Source: Moorella sp. UBA4076
GTDB lineage: Bacteria; Bacillota; DSM-521; Neomoorellales; Neomoorellaceae
Length of the DNA stretch: 10,298 nt
Direction: 5' to 3'
Assembly: GCA_002383405.1 (NCBI GenBank)
Contig: DFYS01000011.1
Span: 1-10,298, forward strand
Below the pieces are notes generated by a model. That model was not told where the DNA came from, searched no databases, and saw only the letters and a list, made by a program, of their open reading frames with translations. Positions 1 to 6,915 of this stretch are shown one piece after another. Within the stretch, counting starts at the first letter, position 1; each line of letters begins with the position of its first letter. A program made the translations under genes and the position numbers.

Positions 1-227
1 CGCTGTTGGGCGAGATTGCGAAGCATTTCTCCGACACGCAGTCGCTCGTCATCTGTGCGTCCGCATTTCAAGTCGGCATAAAGAACAACTTTCCGAACAT
101 CAAACTTCGCAAGATACCGCAGTCGGTGCTGTCCAGGTGCGAGTATGGCGCGGAGAATTATAACCTGAACGTCGTGGAACTACCCGACTTTGAGGAGACA
201 GAGGAGGACTTCGAAGATGCCGAATGA
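1..227 (+). CDS. C-terminal end of a type III-like DNA modification methyltransferase (partial)
   Basis: The reading frame is already open at the left edge and ends at TGA 225-227, so only about the last 75 residues are seen. The tail contains KIPQSVLSRCEYGAENYNLN, which resembles the conserved C-terminal segment of type III Mod / site-specific DNA methyltransferases (KIPK.vL..CE.G.ddY.LN). No catalytic motif lies inside the window. The protein ends in a very acidic stretch rich in Glu and Asp. The stop codon lies 11 bases inside the next gene, a restriction subunit, so the two are translationally coupled as mod-res pairs usually are. The TTG at position 6 is not a real start: the frame is open upstream of it. 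The Mod assignment rests on family resemblance recalled from memory plus the neighbouring res gene. Confidence 0.75.
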   Translation, partial: LLGEIAKHFSDTQSLVICASAFQVGIKNNFPNIKLRKIPQSVLSRCEYGAENYNLNVVELPDFEETEEDFEDAE

Positions 228-3066
228 ACGCAAACTTGACCTGCTAAAAGACCTCAACGTGAGCATGTCGCTCCGCAAACCGCAGCAGGAAGCCCTCGCC
301 GTCTTTGCGGAAGTTCTCGACCTGCTGAAGTGGGATAAAGTGCCGTGGGTGACGCAATCGGAGCGCAACCTGCAGACCGATAAGGAGCGCGTCTATACGG
401 CGGAGCAGATAGCCGAAATCGACGAGCGGCACTCAGCAGAGTTAGCGGCGCAGCTTGACCGCGTCCGTGAGAAGTTCCTCACCGTTACCAGCTTCGAGCG
501 GGAGTTCCCGTCCGTGTGCTTTGCCCTTGCCACCGGCGTGGGCAAGACCCGATTGATGGCGGCGATAATGGCGTATCTTCACCGCGTGAAGAAGGTGAAC
601 AACTTTTTTGTGATTGCGCCGAACCGCACGATATACGAAAAGCTGAAGAGGGACTTCAGCCAGAACTACCCTGAGAAGTACGTGTTTTCAGGGCTGTATG
701 ACTTTGTGGCGCAGCCGTACCTTATCGACGGTGACAACTTCAACAGCTTCAATCCTGCACAGTTGCGGTTCAATGAGCCGTCCATCTCAAGCGTGAACAT
801 CCACATTTTCAACATCGCCAAGCTGACCCACGGGCGCGGCAAGGAAGCGGAGATGGCGCGGGTGATGCGCTTGCACGAGGTTTTGGGGCAGTCGTACTTT
901 GACTTCCTGCGCTCCTTGCCCGACCTCTGCGTGATGATGGACGAGAGCCACCACTACCACGCCGAGCAGGGCTTCGGGGTCATCAACGACCTGAACCCGA
1001 TGATTGGCGTGGAGTTCACGGCTACCCCGCAGATTCAGACGAGCCGCGGCAAGGTGGACTTCAAGAACGTGGTCTACGAGTATTCCCTCGCCCACGCCCT
1101 CAACGATAAAATGTATGTTAAGGAGCCGGTTGTTTGGACACGCCGCGACTTTGATGCGAGCCAATACACCGACGAGCAGCTTGACCACGAGAAGCTGATC
1201 GACGGCATCAAACTGCACATCGACACCAAGGCGAAATTGGACGTGTATGCCCGCAACTATGGCAGACCGTTTGTGAAGCCATTTGTTTTGGTCGTGGCGA
1301 AGGACATTGCGCATTCGCGTCAGATTCGAGACTTTCTCACGTCCGCCGAATTCTATGACAGCTATTACGCCGACAAGGTACTGGAGATTAACTCCAAGCA
1401 AGGCAAGGTGGAAAGCGACGAGAACACCGAACTCCTGCTCGGACTGGAACACCCCGACAACAGGATTGAGATCGTCATCCACGTCGATAAGCTGAAAGAG
1501 GGCTGGGACGTCACCAACCTCTACACCATTGTGCCGCTTCGCGCCTCCGCGTCGGAAACGCTCACCGAGCAGACCATCGGCCGCGGGCTTCGCCTGCCAT
1601 ACGGCCAGCGTACGGGCGTGGATGAGGTTGACCGGCTTTCCATCGTCAGCCACGACAAGTATCAGGCTATCGTAGCCCTTGCCAATGACCCGAACTCCCT
1701 CGTGCGGAAGGTCTACTACCTCGACCCGTCGCTTGTTCCCGATGTGGGAAGCGCCGAGACCGAGTCCGTGGAGATTAAGCCGACCTATGAGGTTCAGATA
1801 TCATCTGAGAACTTCACTCACGAGATTTCGAGTTCGTTTAGCTATGACATCCCCGAAGAGACCCGCACCGGCGTGGCGTCATTTGTCGCCGAGAAAGCGG
1901 CTCTATACGTCGTGGATATGTCCCGCAGGGTGCAGTCATTTACGGATGTGCGGACAGACACGCAGACTAGAGATATTATTACAAAGCAGATTGTCCGGGA
2001 GGTGCAGACCCGTTTCCCCGATGCGCATATCAGCAAAGAGGAAATCCTCAAGGCGGCCGAGAGCGCGATTGAATACTGTGTGGAGGCTTTGACAGGGACG
2101 ATTATCCCAATTCCCGAACTGGTCATCAACCCGCAGAGCGTTTCTGTATACCACTTTGATGATTTCGACCTCAACACCCGCAACCTGAATCTGCACCCGA
2201 CCGACGATACCATCATCGGGCGGGAACTCTCCGAGGGTGGGCGGCTCGTCGAGTTTGAGGGCGATGACATCGAATTGCTCAGGAAGCCTGCCGACAGCCC
2301 GGAAAACGAAGTGGCGAAGTACATCATCGTTAAAGACAACATCGACTATTCTAAATGCGGCAAGCTCATTTTCTCACTTGTTGCTCAGGCTAAGAAGCAC
2401 TTTTTGTCGTACTTGAGTGCCGAGGATGCCGACAAGGTGATGCGGCAGCAAGCGCGGACTATCGCCGATTACATCTACGCCCAAATGAACGAGCATTTTC
2501 ACGAGAGCGACGTGGCGTATACCGCAACCGAGATACGGCCTTTCTCTCGTATAGAGGGCAGTTTCGGCAGCAAGGTCAAAGCCGACGACATTTATGCCTA
2601 TACCGTCACCTTCTGTGGCGGCGAAGTTCGCCAGAAGGTGTTTAAGGGCTTCACCAAGGCTTGCCACACGCTCTATAAATTTGACAGCCTTCCTGAACTG
2701 GAATTTGCTCGCGTGTTGGAGCGGGACGGCGACGTGCTGAAATGGCTGCGCCCCGCGCCTAAGCAGTTCAACATCTACTGGGGCAAGCGACGCCAGAACT
2801 ACGAGCCGGACTTCATCGTGGAGACCTCCGATCGCATCTATATGTGCGAGGTCAAAGCCTTCAATGAAATCCAGACCGCCGAGGTTCAGGAAAAAGGACG
2901 CGCCGGCGCGGAATACTGCCGCACGGTCAGCGAATGGAACGCCAAGAACGGCGGTAAGCCGTGGGAGTATGCGATTGTTGCCGACAAGAGCATTCAGTCG
3001 AACTCCAGCTTCCGGCACCTCATCGACACCCGCTCGCCGCTTGAGATTTTGGTTGACGAGCAATGA
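217..3066 (+). CDS. Type III-like restriction endonuclease Res subunit (helicase + PD-ExK nuclease)
   Basis: This is the ATP-dependent restriction subunit expected to work with the upstream Mod protein. The chosen ATG at 217 has GAGGAGG at 201-207, nine bases upstream, and gives 949 residues, normal for the family. A TTG at 190 in the same frame lacks such a site. Visible superfamily 2 helicase motifs are Walker A ATGVGKT (residues ~105-111), DESHHY (~242-247), FTATPQ (~267-272), the KLKEGWDVTNLY segment and an arginine-finger motif QTIGRGLRLPYG (~452-463). Near the C-terminus YEPDF (~862-866) followed by CEVKAF (~877-882) forms a PD-(D/E)XK nuclease signature, as in type III Res and related restriction helicases. 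No frameshift or missing motif was found, so it appears intact. Whether Mod is functional cannot be judged here. Related helicase-nucleases outside classical type III systems remain possible. Confidence 0.9.
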   Translation: MPNERKLDLLKDLNVSMSLRKPQQEALAVFAEVLDLLKWDKVPWVTQSERNLQTDKERVYTAEQIAEIDERHSAELAAQLDRVREKFLTVTSFEREFPSVCFALATGVGKTRLMAAIMAYLHRVKKVNNFFVIAPNRTIYEKLKRDFSQNYPEKYVFSGLYDFVAQPYLIDGDNFNSFNPAQLRFNEPSISSVNIHIFNIAKLTHGRGKEAEMARVMRLHEVLGQSYFDFLRSLPDLCVMMDESHHYHAEQGFGVINDLNPMIGVEFTATPQIQTSRGKVDFKNVVYEYSLAHALNDKMYVKEPVVWTRRDFDASQYTDEQLDHEKLIDGIKLHIDTKAKLDVYARNYGRPFVKPFVLVVAKDIAHSRQIRDFLTSAEFYDSYYADKVLEINSKQGKVESDENTELLLGLEHPDNRIEIVIHVDKLKEGWDVTNLYTIVPLRASASETLTEQTIGRGLRLPYGQRTGVDEVDRLSIVSHDKYQAIVALANDPNSLVRKVYYLDPSLVPDVGSAETESVEIKPTYEVQISSENFTHEISSSFSYDIPEETRTGVASFVAEKAALYVVDMSRRVQSFTDVRTDTQTRDIITKQIVREVQTRFPDAHISKEEILKAAESAIEYCVEALTGTIIPIPELVINPQSVSVYHFDDFDLNTRNLNLHPTDDTIIGRELSEGGRLVEFEGDDIELLRKPADSPENEVAKYIIVKDNIDYSKCGKLIFSLVAQAKKHFLSYLSAEDADKVMRQQARTIADYIYAQMNEHFHESDVAYTATEIRPFSRIEGSFGSKVKADDIYAYTVTFCGGEVRQKVFKGFTKACHTLYKFDSLPELEFARVLERDGDVLKWLRPAPKQFNIYWGKRRQNYEPDFIVETSDRIYMCEVKAFNEIQTAEVQEKGRAGAEYCRTVSEWNAKNGGKPWEYAIVADKSIQSNSSFRHLIDTRSPLEILVDEQ

Positions 3067-3102
3067 TACACCCGTGCGAACGCAATACGGAGGGAATAAT
3101 GT

Positions 3103-3429
3103 ATGCCCAAGGACAATCGCAGCTTCTTCAAGCAAAAGAAAATCTGGTCGGAAGTCAAGGATGAACTTTTCGGCTGCTACATGGTGCCATATTTCAACAA
3201 GATACTGTCAATGGGCAATCCCATCCTGTATGATTTTTACAACGAGTACGGGGTGCTGTGCGACCTTTCGCGCCTGAGCAGTGGCAGAGGCGGCTCTGGT
3301 CTTAAGACGCTTGAAAAGAGTAGATACATTGAGATTCAGCGGTCACCAGCTGTAACCGAAAAAGGTAAACTATCAACATTTTGGCAGGAGGGCAAAGGAA
3401 AGACCCTCTCGCTACGGAAAAGGAGTTAA
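3103..3429 (+). pseudogene. TcmP-like (three-Cys-motif partner) gene with apparent internal in-frame deletion
   Basis: This 108-residue ORF starts 36 bases after the restriction gene, with GGAGGG at 3089-3094 eight bases before the ATG, so it belongs to the same unit. Its first ~40 residues (SFFKQKKIWSEVKDEL, then PYFNKIL and NPILY) match the N-terminus of three-Cys-motif partner proteins (TcmP). In those proteins this part runs into a VDCFAG-type glycine-rich motif. Here that motif and the whole central domain are absent. The frame passes straight into GRGGSGLKTLEKSRYIEI and LSTFWQEGKGKTLSLRKR, which looks like a basic, winged-helix-like C-terminal end. Full-length TcmP proteins are roughly three times longer as I recall. 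I infer a deletion that happened to keep the frame. The N-terminal match is firmer than the claim about the C-terminal part. It could alternatively be a small protein of its own. Confidence 0.6.
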
Positions 3430-3434
3430 AGATT

Positions 3435-3521
3435 ATGGACACCATAACGCGAAAGACTATGCTCTATAAAACGGGTGTGGAATATGGGGATTACACAATG
3501 AACCACGTGTTAGTCCCTTAG
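3435..3521 (+). pseudogene. Truncated start of a radical-SAM-like three-Cys-motif protein
   Basis: An ATG at 3435 follows the preceding stop by five bases and has AAAGGAG nine bases upstream, an excellent start site. The 28-codon frame contains KTMLYKTGVEYGDYTMNHVL, then VP and a TAG. The LYKTGVEYGDYT.NHV segment resembles the extreme N-terminus of a radical SAM-like family in which it leads into a cysteine cluster of the type GC.HGC.YPCYA. Here the similarity stops at NHVL, exactly where repeat copy A begins (~3511), and no cysteine cluster is found downstream in any + frame. A partner of this kind next to a TcmP-like gene is the expected arrangement, which supports both calls. The protein cannot be functional. 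The family assignment rests on a short segment. Confidence 0.6.
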
Positions 3522-3592
3522 TCCCAATGATCTACGCAAAGTGGAAAGAAAATATCGCAGCAAGATTTTGGTTTCGGCTGTGCCGGGTTAGG
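3511..3592. repeat. Dispersed repeat, diverged copy A
   Basis: This stretch aligns with the two near-identical repeats at 6715-6824 and 6936-7045. The core TCTACGCAAAGTGGAAAGAA is shared exactly, with GTCC..TTA.GTCC before it and TTTGGTT.CGGCT plus GCCGGGTTaGG after it. It has several substitutions and small indels and lacks the right-hand 25 bases of the other copies. It begins precisely where the truncated three-Cys gene loses similarity, so it marks a rearrangement joint. The nature of the element is unknown to me. Confidence 0.8.
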
Positions 3593-3628
3593 CTTTAGAA
3601 AATAGCTGTAATGGATAGTCAAGTAATT

Positions 3629-3657
3629 ATGTCCGGCTTCTTTACTTATGATATAAT
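3629..3657 (+). promoter_or_regulatory. Probable extended -10 sigma-A promoter of the orphan methyltransferase
   Basis: A perfect TATAAT at 3652-3657 is preceded by TG one base upstream (TGATATAAT), the extended -10 form. The -35 region about 17 bases upstream (near 3629-3634) is poor, which extended -10 promoters tolerate. The site lies in AT-rich sequence 48 bases before the next start codon and would separate the methyltransferase from the defence genes on its left. Confidence 0.6.
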
Positions 3658-3704
3658 GCTACTATCTAAGCTATCTTAAAAATGATTAGGAGTACGTTTC
3701 AAAT

Positions 3705-5588
3705 ATGACCACCCCAAATACCCGCCGGCGCCGTCATATTGCAGAAATACCGGGACAGGGCGCTGACCTGCCTGCCGAGCAAGAAAACCCGCTCTCTACC
3801 CCCGAGCGCCGCGAATACGAACTCGTCTACGCCGGCAAGCAACGCGAGGAGGATATCCTGACCCAGACGGTGGCCGCGGCCCTGCAGCCTGTCAAGACTT
3901 TTTTTACCAGGGGCCGTAACGTTGACTGGTGCAATATGCTTATTCTGGGCGACAATTTACAGGCAATGCAAAGCCTTTTGCGCTGGAAGGAAACGGGCAG
4001 GCTGGCCAATGCCGACCATTCCCCCGGGGTCAGGTTAATCTACATCGACCCGCCTTTCGCCACCAGGCAGGAATATAGAAATACGCAGGAGGAAAGGGCC
4101 TATCGAGATTGGTTGAGCGGCGCCGGCTATATCGAGTTCCTGCGCCAGAGGCTGGTCTTAGCGAAGCACCTGCTGGCCAATAACGGCAGTATTTATGTCC
4201 ACCTGGATGCGAATAAAAGCCACTACATAAAGGTAATAATGGATGAAATCTTCGGGGAAAGCTGCTTTCAACGGGAAATCATCTGGCGGATCGGCTGGCT
4301 TTCTGGTTTTAAGACCCAGGCCAGAAACTGGATCAGAAATCATGACGTTATATTATTCTATACCAAAAGCGCTAACTTCATTTTCAATAAGTTGTATATA
4401 CCTTATCCCGAAGGCTATACCAGGCGCGATGGCTCGCCGCCAAAAGGGGCGGGTTATCCTCTGGAGGACACCTGGAACTGTTATGAAATAGACCGCCTTG
4501 ACTCGATACAGATTATGAGCTATTCGGGGGAAAAGACGGGTTTCCCGACGCAAAAAAATGAAAAACTGCTCGCCCGTATCATTCGTGCTTCCTCCAACCC
4601 GGGGGACATCGTGCTGGACGCCTTTGCCGGTTCCGGCACCACCCTGGCGGTGGCGGAAAAACTGGGGCGCCGCTGGATAGGTATCGACTGCGGTAAGCTG
4701 GCCATCTACACCATCCAGAAACGCCTGCTGACCCTCAAAAAAGAAATCGGCAACAGGGGCGACCCCCTTACTCCCAACCCCTTCATCCTGTATAACGCGA
4801 GTCTGGATGATCTTTCCCGGCTCGAGCGCCTGCCCTGGGAGGAATGGCGTTGCTTTGCCCTCCACCTTTTTCAGTGCCGGGATGAACCCCATGTTGTGGG
4901 CCGTATGCAAATGGACGGCTACCTTGGCGCCGGCGACGTGTTGGTTTTTAACCACCTTCGCGACGGCGGGGCGGTGCTGGATCATGGTTTTATCGACGCT
5001 TTACATGAACAGAGCGGCGGCAGGCTGAGTGCGCGTGTGTTCATCATTGCTCCGGCTACGAGGGTGACCTTCATGGAGGATTATAGCGCCAGGGGTCAGA
5101 CGCGCTACTACATCCTGCGCGTCCCCGGTTCGATAATCAACGAATTAGCTAACCTCGATTGGCAGGCTGGCCGCTCCTGGAACGCCAAAAAGGCCCGGCG
5201 GATGGCAGAGGCAGTGGGCTATGATTTTATCCATTTGCCCGAGGTCCAGTGTGAATACCTGATCCGAACCGGGGAAGGCGAGCCGGGCGGTGCAACTGCA
5301 GCGGTTATCCGCATCCAGACTTTCCAGAGTAAAGCTACAGTAAAAGGGGCGGCGCCGAAAGGCAATCGCGAAACCCTGGCCATGGTCATGGTGGATTATG
5401 ACTACAATGGGCGGACCTTTACTCTGGATGCCGTTTTTTACGCCGACAAAATTAAAAAAGAAGGCTGGGAGGTGCGGCTACCGCCGGCCTCTCTGAGCGG
5501 GCGGCTGATGCTCATCTATGTGGACATCTATGGCAATGAGTACCGGGAGATAAAAAAACCGGGGGATTTTCAACCCTCCGACCGGTGA
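3705..5588 (+). CDS. Beta-class site-specific DNA methyltransferase (type III Mod-like), no adjacent restriction gene
   Basis: The 627-residue protein would transfer a methyl group from S-adenosylmethionine to adenine or cytosine in a specific DNA site. Motif order is that of the beta class: motif IV YIDPPF (residues ~113-118) comes first, then a variable, presumably target-recognition, region (~190-280), then PTQKNEKLL (~281-289), the SAM-binding motif DAFAGSGTT (~305-313) and WIGID (~324-328). The catalytic tetrapeptide is DPPF rather than the commoner DPPY. The last ~250 residues carry no motif I can name. TAGGAG at 3687-3692 precedes the ATG by 12 bases, slightly long. No restriction gene follows; what follows is a broken Rpn-type gene. 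The unit has its own promoter. It may be a solitary methylase or the survivor of an R-M system. The class assignment is secure; base and site specificity are unknown. Confidence 0.9.
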   Translation: MTTPNTRRRRHIAEIPGQGADLPAEQENPLSTPERREYELVYAGKQREEDILTQTVAAALQPVKTFFTRGRNVDWCNMLILGDNLQAMQSLLRWKETGRLANADHSPGVRLIYIDPPFATRQEYRNTQEERAYRDWLSGAGYIEFLRQRLVLAKHLLANNGSIYVHLDANKSHYIKVIMDEIFGESCFQREIIWRIGWLSGFKTQARNWIRNHDVILFYTKSANFIFNKLYIPYPEGYTRRDGSPPKGAGYPLEDTWNCYEIDRLDSIQIMSYSGEKTGFPTQKNEKLLARIIRASSNPGDIVLDAFAGSGTTLAVAEKLGRRWIGIDCGKLAIYTIQKRLLTLKKEIGNRGDPLTPNPFILYNASLDDLSRLERLPWEEWRCFALHLFQCRDEPHVVGRMQMDGYLGAGDVLVFNHLRDGGAVLDHGFIDALHEQSGGRLSARVFIIAPATRVTFMEDYSARGQTRYYILRVPGSIINELANLDWQAGRSWNAKKARRMAEAVGYDFIHLPEVQCEYLIRTGEGEPGGATAAVIRIQTFQSKATVKGAAPKGNRETLAMVMVDYDYNGRTFTLDAVFYADKIKKEGWEVRLPPASLSGRLMLIYVDIYGNEYREIKKPGDFQPSDR

Positions 5589-5641
5589 AAGCAGGAGGCA
5601 GGCCGCCGGGTAGTTCAGCGCAAACCACCCTGAAAGTATAA

Positions 5642-6232
5642 GTCGGAGGCAGGAAAGAGGAAACAGAAGGTTTCCAACTAACCGATGTCGAAGAGATACG
5701 CTTTATCGAGCTACCCAAGATGCTAGCCAAATGGAAGCAGGGTCAGCTGCAAGCAAAAGAAGAGCCGCTGACGAAGTGGTTTCTGCTGCTGGAGGCCAAT
5801 GAAGACCAGGAGATAGCCAGGGAAATGGAGGGCCAGGCCATGAGCGATCCAGTATTGCACAAAGCGGTGCGGGAGTGGGAACGGCTGAGCCAGGATCCCC
5901 GGACGCGAGCGCAGTATTTATCGCGTCTCAAATGGAAGATGGATTATCACTCCGGGCTGAAAACTGCGGAAAGCAAGGGCCGGATTGAAGGCAAAGCAGA
6001 AGGCAAAGCAGAAGGCAAAGCAGAAGGCAAAGCTGAGATGGCTCAGGAGGCCATCGGCAAATACCTGGAGATACGGTTTGGTGAGGCCTCCCTGGACCTG
6101 CAGCAACAAGTCAGGGAATGTACTAATTTGGAGCAGTTGGACAGGATAATAAACAACATCTACACCGCCGCTACCCTGGCGGAGGCGCGCGCTATCATTG
6201 CTGGAACACTGGAGAAAGGGCGTAGTAAGTGA
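5642..6232 (+). pseudogene. C-terminal remnant of an Rpn-family recombination-promoting nuclease / putative transposase
   Basis: The frame is open from just after a TAA at 5639-5641 to TGA 6230-6232. Family-like sequence (FQLTDVEEIRFIELPKM) begins before the first ATG at 5720, and that ATG has no Shine-Dalgarno site, so this is not a natural gene start. It continues with LTKWFLLLEA, a charged helical region, four EGKA repeats (~5987-6034) and a helical tail, as in the C-terminal half of Rpn / PD-(D/E)XK transposase-like proteins. The N-terminal nuclease domain that should precede it is missing. Only 54 bases lie between the methyltransferase stop and the start of this open frame. The fragment is probably inactive, although a 170-residue product from 5720 cannot be excluded. 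The family call rests on the LTD..EIRFIELPK segment and the GKAEG repeats. Confidence 0.7.
5987..6034 (+). repeat. Four tandem 12-bp units inside the Rpn remnant
   Basis: GAAGGCAAAGCA is repeated four times head to tail (last unit ends in T) and encodes EGKA x4. Such lengths keep the frame and typically vary by slippage; EGKA/GKAE runs are common in the C-terminal coil of Rpn-type proteins. Confidence 0.9.
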
Positions 6233-6325
6233 ACAGGAACTTAACAGGAGCTATTTTCAGCGGCAGGCCTAACTCTACGGTTACTGATTAGCATGGTAAA
6301 GCATAGTGCTATTGGTCATTTTACA

Positions 6326-6352
6326 GGGTGACAATATCACAGTCGGGTGACA
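6326..6352. repeat. GGGTGACA direct repeats, possible insertion-sequence end
   Basis: GGGTGACA occurs at 6326-6333 and 6345-6352, 19 bases apart, the first followed by AATATCAC. Repeated GTGACA units at such spacing recall the multi-repeat ends of IS21-like elements. No transposase is nearby, so this would be a solo end. An operator upstream of the purine promoter is the alternative. The repeats are certain; the interpretation is weak. Confidence 0.4.
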
Positions 6353-6370
6353 CAATGGCGCGAAAATATA

Positions 6371-6399
6371 TTGACAGTTGTTACCTCTTCTGCTATTAT
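6371..6399 (+). promoter_or_regulatory. Sigma-A promoter of the purine operon
   Basis: Consensus TTGACA at 6371-6376 is followed by a 17-base spacer and TATTAT at 6394-6399. Transcription would start near 6406, about 20 bases before the guanine aptamer. This is the best promoter in the window and serves the pur leader and genes. Confidence 0.9.
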
Positions 6400-6423
6400 G
6401 GGGGCGAAAAGTGAATAAAGTCA

Positions 6424-6496
6424 AGGTCTGTATAACCGGAAGGATAGGGCTTCCGGGTTTCTAGCGGGCAACCGTAAATTGCCCTGGCTACAGCCT
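6424..6496 (+). promoter_or_regulatory. Guanine riboswitch aptamer (purine class), first of a tandem pair
   Basis: The sequence follows the purine aptamer. P1 is AGG(U)CUGUA (6424-6432) with UACAGCCU (6489-6496), with one bulged U. J1/2 is UAA-type (from 6433). P2 is GGAAG/CUUCC with loop GAUAGGG. J2/3 has GUUUCUAG (6457-6464), holding the equivalents of U47, U51 and A52. P3 is GGGCAA/UUGCCC with the conserved loop CCGUAAA (6472-6478). The ligand-pairing position (C74 in the B. subtilis xpt aptamer) corresponds to C6488 in GGCUAC, which predicts guanine rather than adenine. It ends exactly where the second aptamer starts and has no terminator of its own, so it must act through the downstream expression platform. 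Guanine binding is expected to lower expression of the purine genes. Confidence 0.88.
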
Positions 6497-6609
6497 GAAA
6501 GTGTACCTCAGGGTTCCGCGCGGGAGCGGCCGCGGCCAGGTCCGAGTGGTACAGGCACATGATATAGTGCTACACCGGAGGGGCAAAAACCCAGGCGGGT
6601 AGGTTTCAG
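6495..6609 (+). promoter_or_regulatory. ykkC-class aptamer, most likely the PRPP subtype (2b)
   Basis: Conserved ykkC blocks are all present in order: CAGGGUUCCG (6509-6518), GGUCCGAG (6539-6546), ACACCGGAGGGGCAAAAACCC (split here as ACACCGGAGG at 6572-6581 and GGCAAAAACCC to 6592). P1 is well formed: CUGAAA (6495-6500) pairs with UUUCAG (6604-6609) and UACC (6504-6507) with GGUA (6598-6601). ykkC RNAs divide into guanidine, ppGpp and PRPP sensors. The guanidine-type 3' end GGGAGA is absent and a GGCGGGUAGG segment replaces it, and the downstream genes make purines from PRPP, so PRPP is the likely ligand. Binding should stabilise P1 and the CCC-containing hairpin and so prevent the terminator, turning expression on. 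Together with the preceding guanine aptamer this forms the known guanine-PRPP tandem gate. Confidence 0.85.
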
Positions 6610-6641
6610 CGTTGCGCGACCTGCCCTGGCCTGGGTTCTTT
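6590..6641 (+). terminator. Riboswitch-controlled intrinsic terminator
   Basis: CCCAGGC (6590-6596) pairs perfectly with GCCTGGG (6629-6635) and GGGTAGG (6597-6603) with CCTGCCC (6620-6626, one G-U), separated by a two-base bulge, giving a 14-pair stem followed by TTCTTT. The whole 5' strand belongs to the PRPP aptamer (its CCC hairpin and P1), so aptamer and terminator are mutually exclusive. The U-tract is short and interrupted. Confidence 0.85.
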
Positions 6642-6714
6642 AGTTCCAGGATAAATTGCAGCCGGGTGAATAATCCTAAAGGCAGAAGAGGGTCCAGCTA
6701 TAAGGCTGCTTTTA

Positions 6715-6824
6715 GTCCATTAAGTCCGAACATCTACGCAAAGTGGAAAGAAAATGGCGTGGCAAAGTTTGGTTCCGGCTAGTCCGGGCTGGGATGGACA
6801 GCTCCATAAAGCCAGGTGTGTTAG
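6715..6824. repeat. Dispersed repeat, copy B
   Basis: A 110-base stretch is repeated at 6936-7045 with three substitutions (107/110 identical). It starts with GTCCAT (6715-6720), whose complement ATGGAC ends an 85-base core at 6794-6799, so the core can close as a stem; 25 further bases (AGCTCCATAAAGCC then AGGTGTGTTAG) are also shared. Copy A at 3511 is a diverged relative of the core. No transposase or coding sequence lies within it. Identity unknown; a miniature mobile element or a conserved intergenic repeat are both possible. Confidence 0.9.
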
Positions 6825-6915
6825 TACCTTACGGCTTCAAAACTGCCATAAAAAACAAGTTGTTTAGGCCGCGATAGCCAGCAAAGGAGAAATGGTCTCG
6901 CCGGCAAGATTGGGT

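Noticed and set aside
190..216. TTG at 190 as start of the restriction gene
   Set aside because: The ATG at 217 has GAGGAGG at ideal distance; the TTG lacks one and would add an unrelated arginine-rich stretch.
787..1653. 288-residue open frame on the minus strand
   Set aside because: It lies opposite the helicase core of the restriction gene, whose motifs are unmistakable; the minus product shows no family resemblance. The same applies to minus frames at 2374-3135, 4353-4985 and 7643-8320.
5720..6232. Complete small gene starting at ATG 5720
   Set aside because: No Shine-Dalgarno site and family-like sequence continues upstream of the ATG, so it is read as a gene remnant.
6495..6609. Guanidine-I riboswitch
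   Set aside because: The ykkC core is shared, but the guanidine-type GGGAGA end is missing and the downstream genes are purine biosynthesis rather than guanidine export or carboxylase genes.
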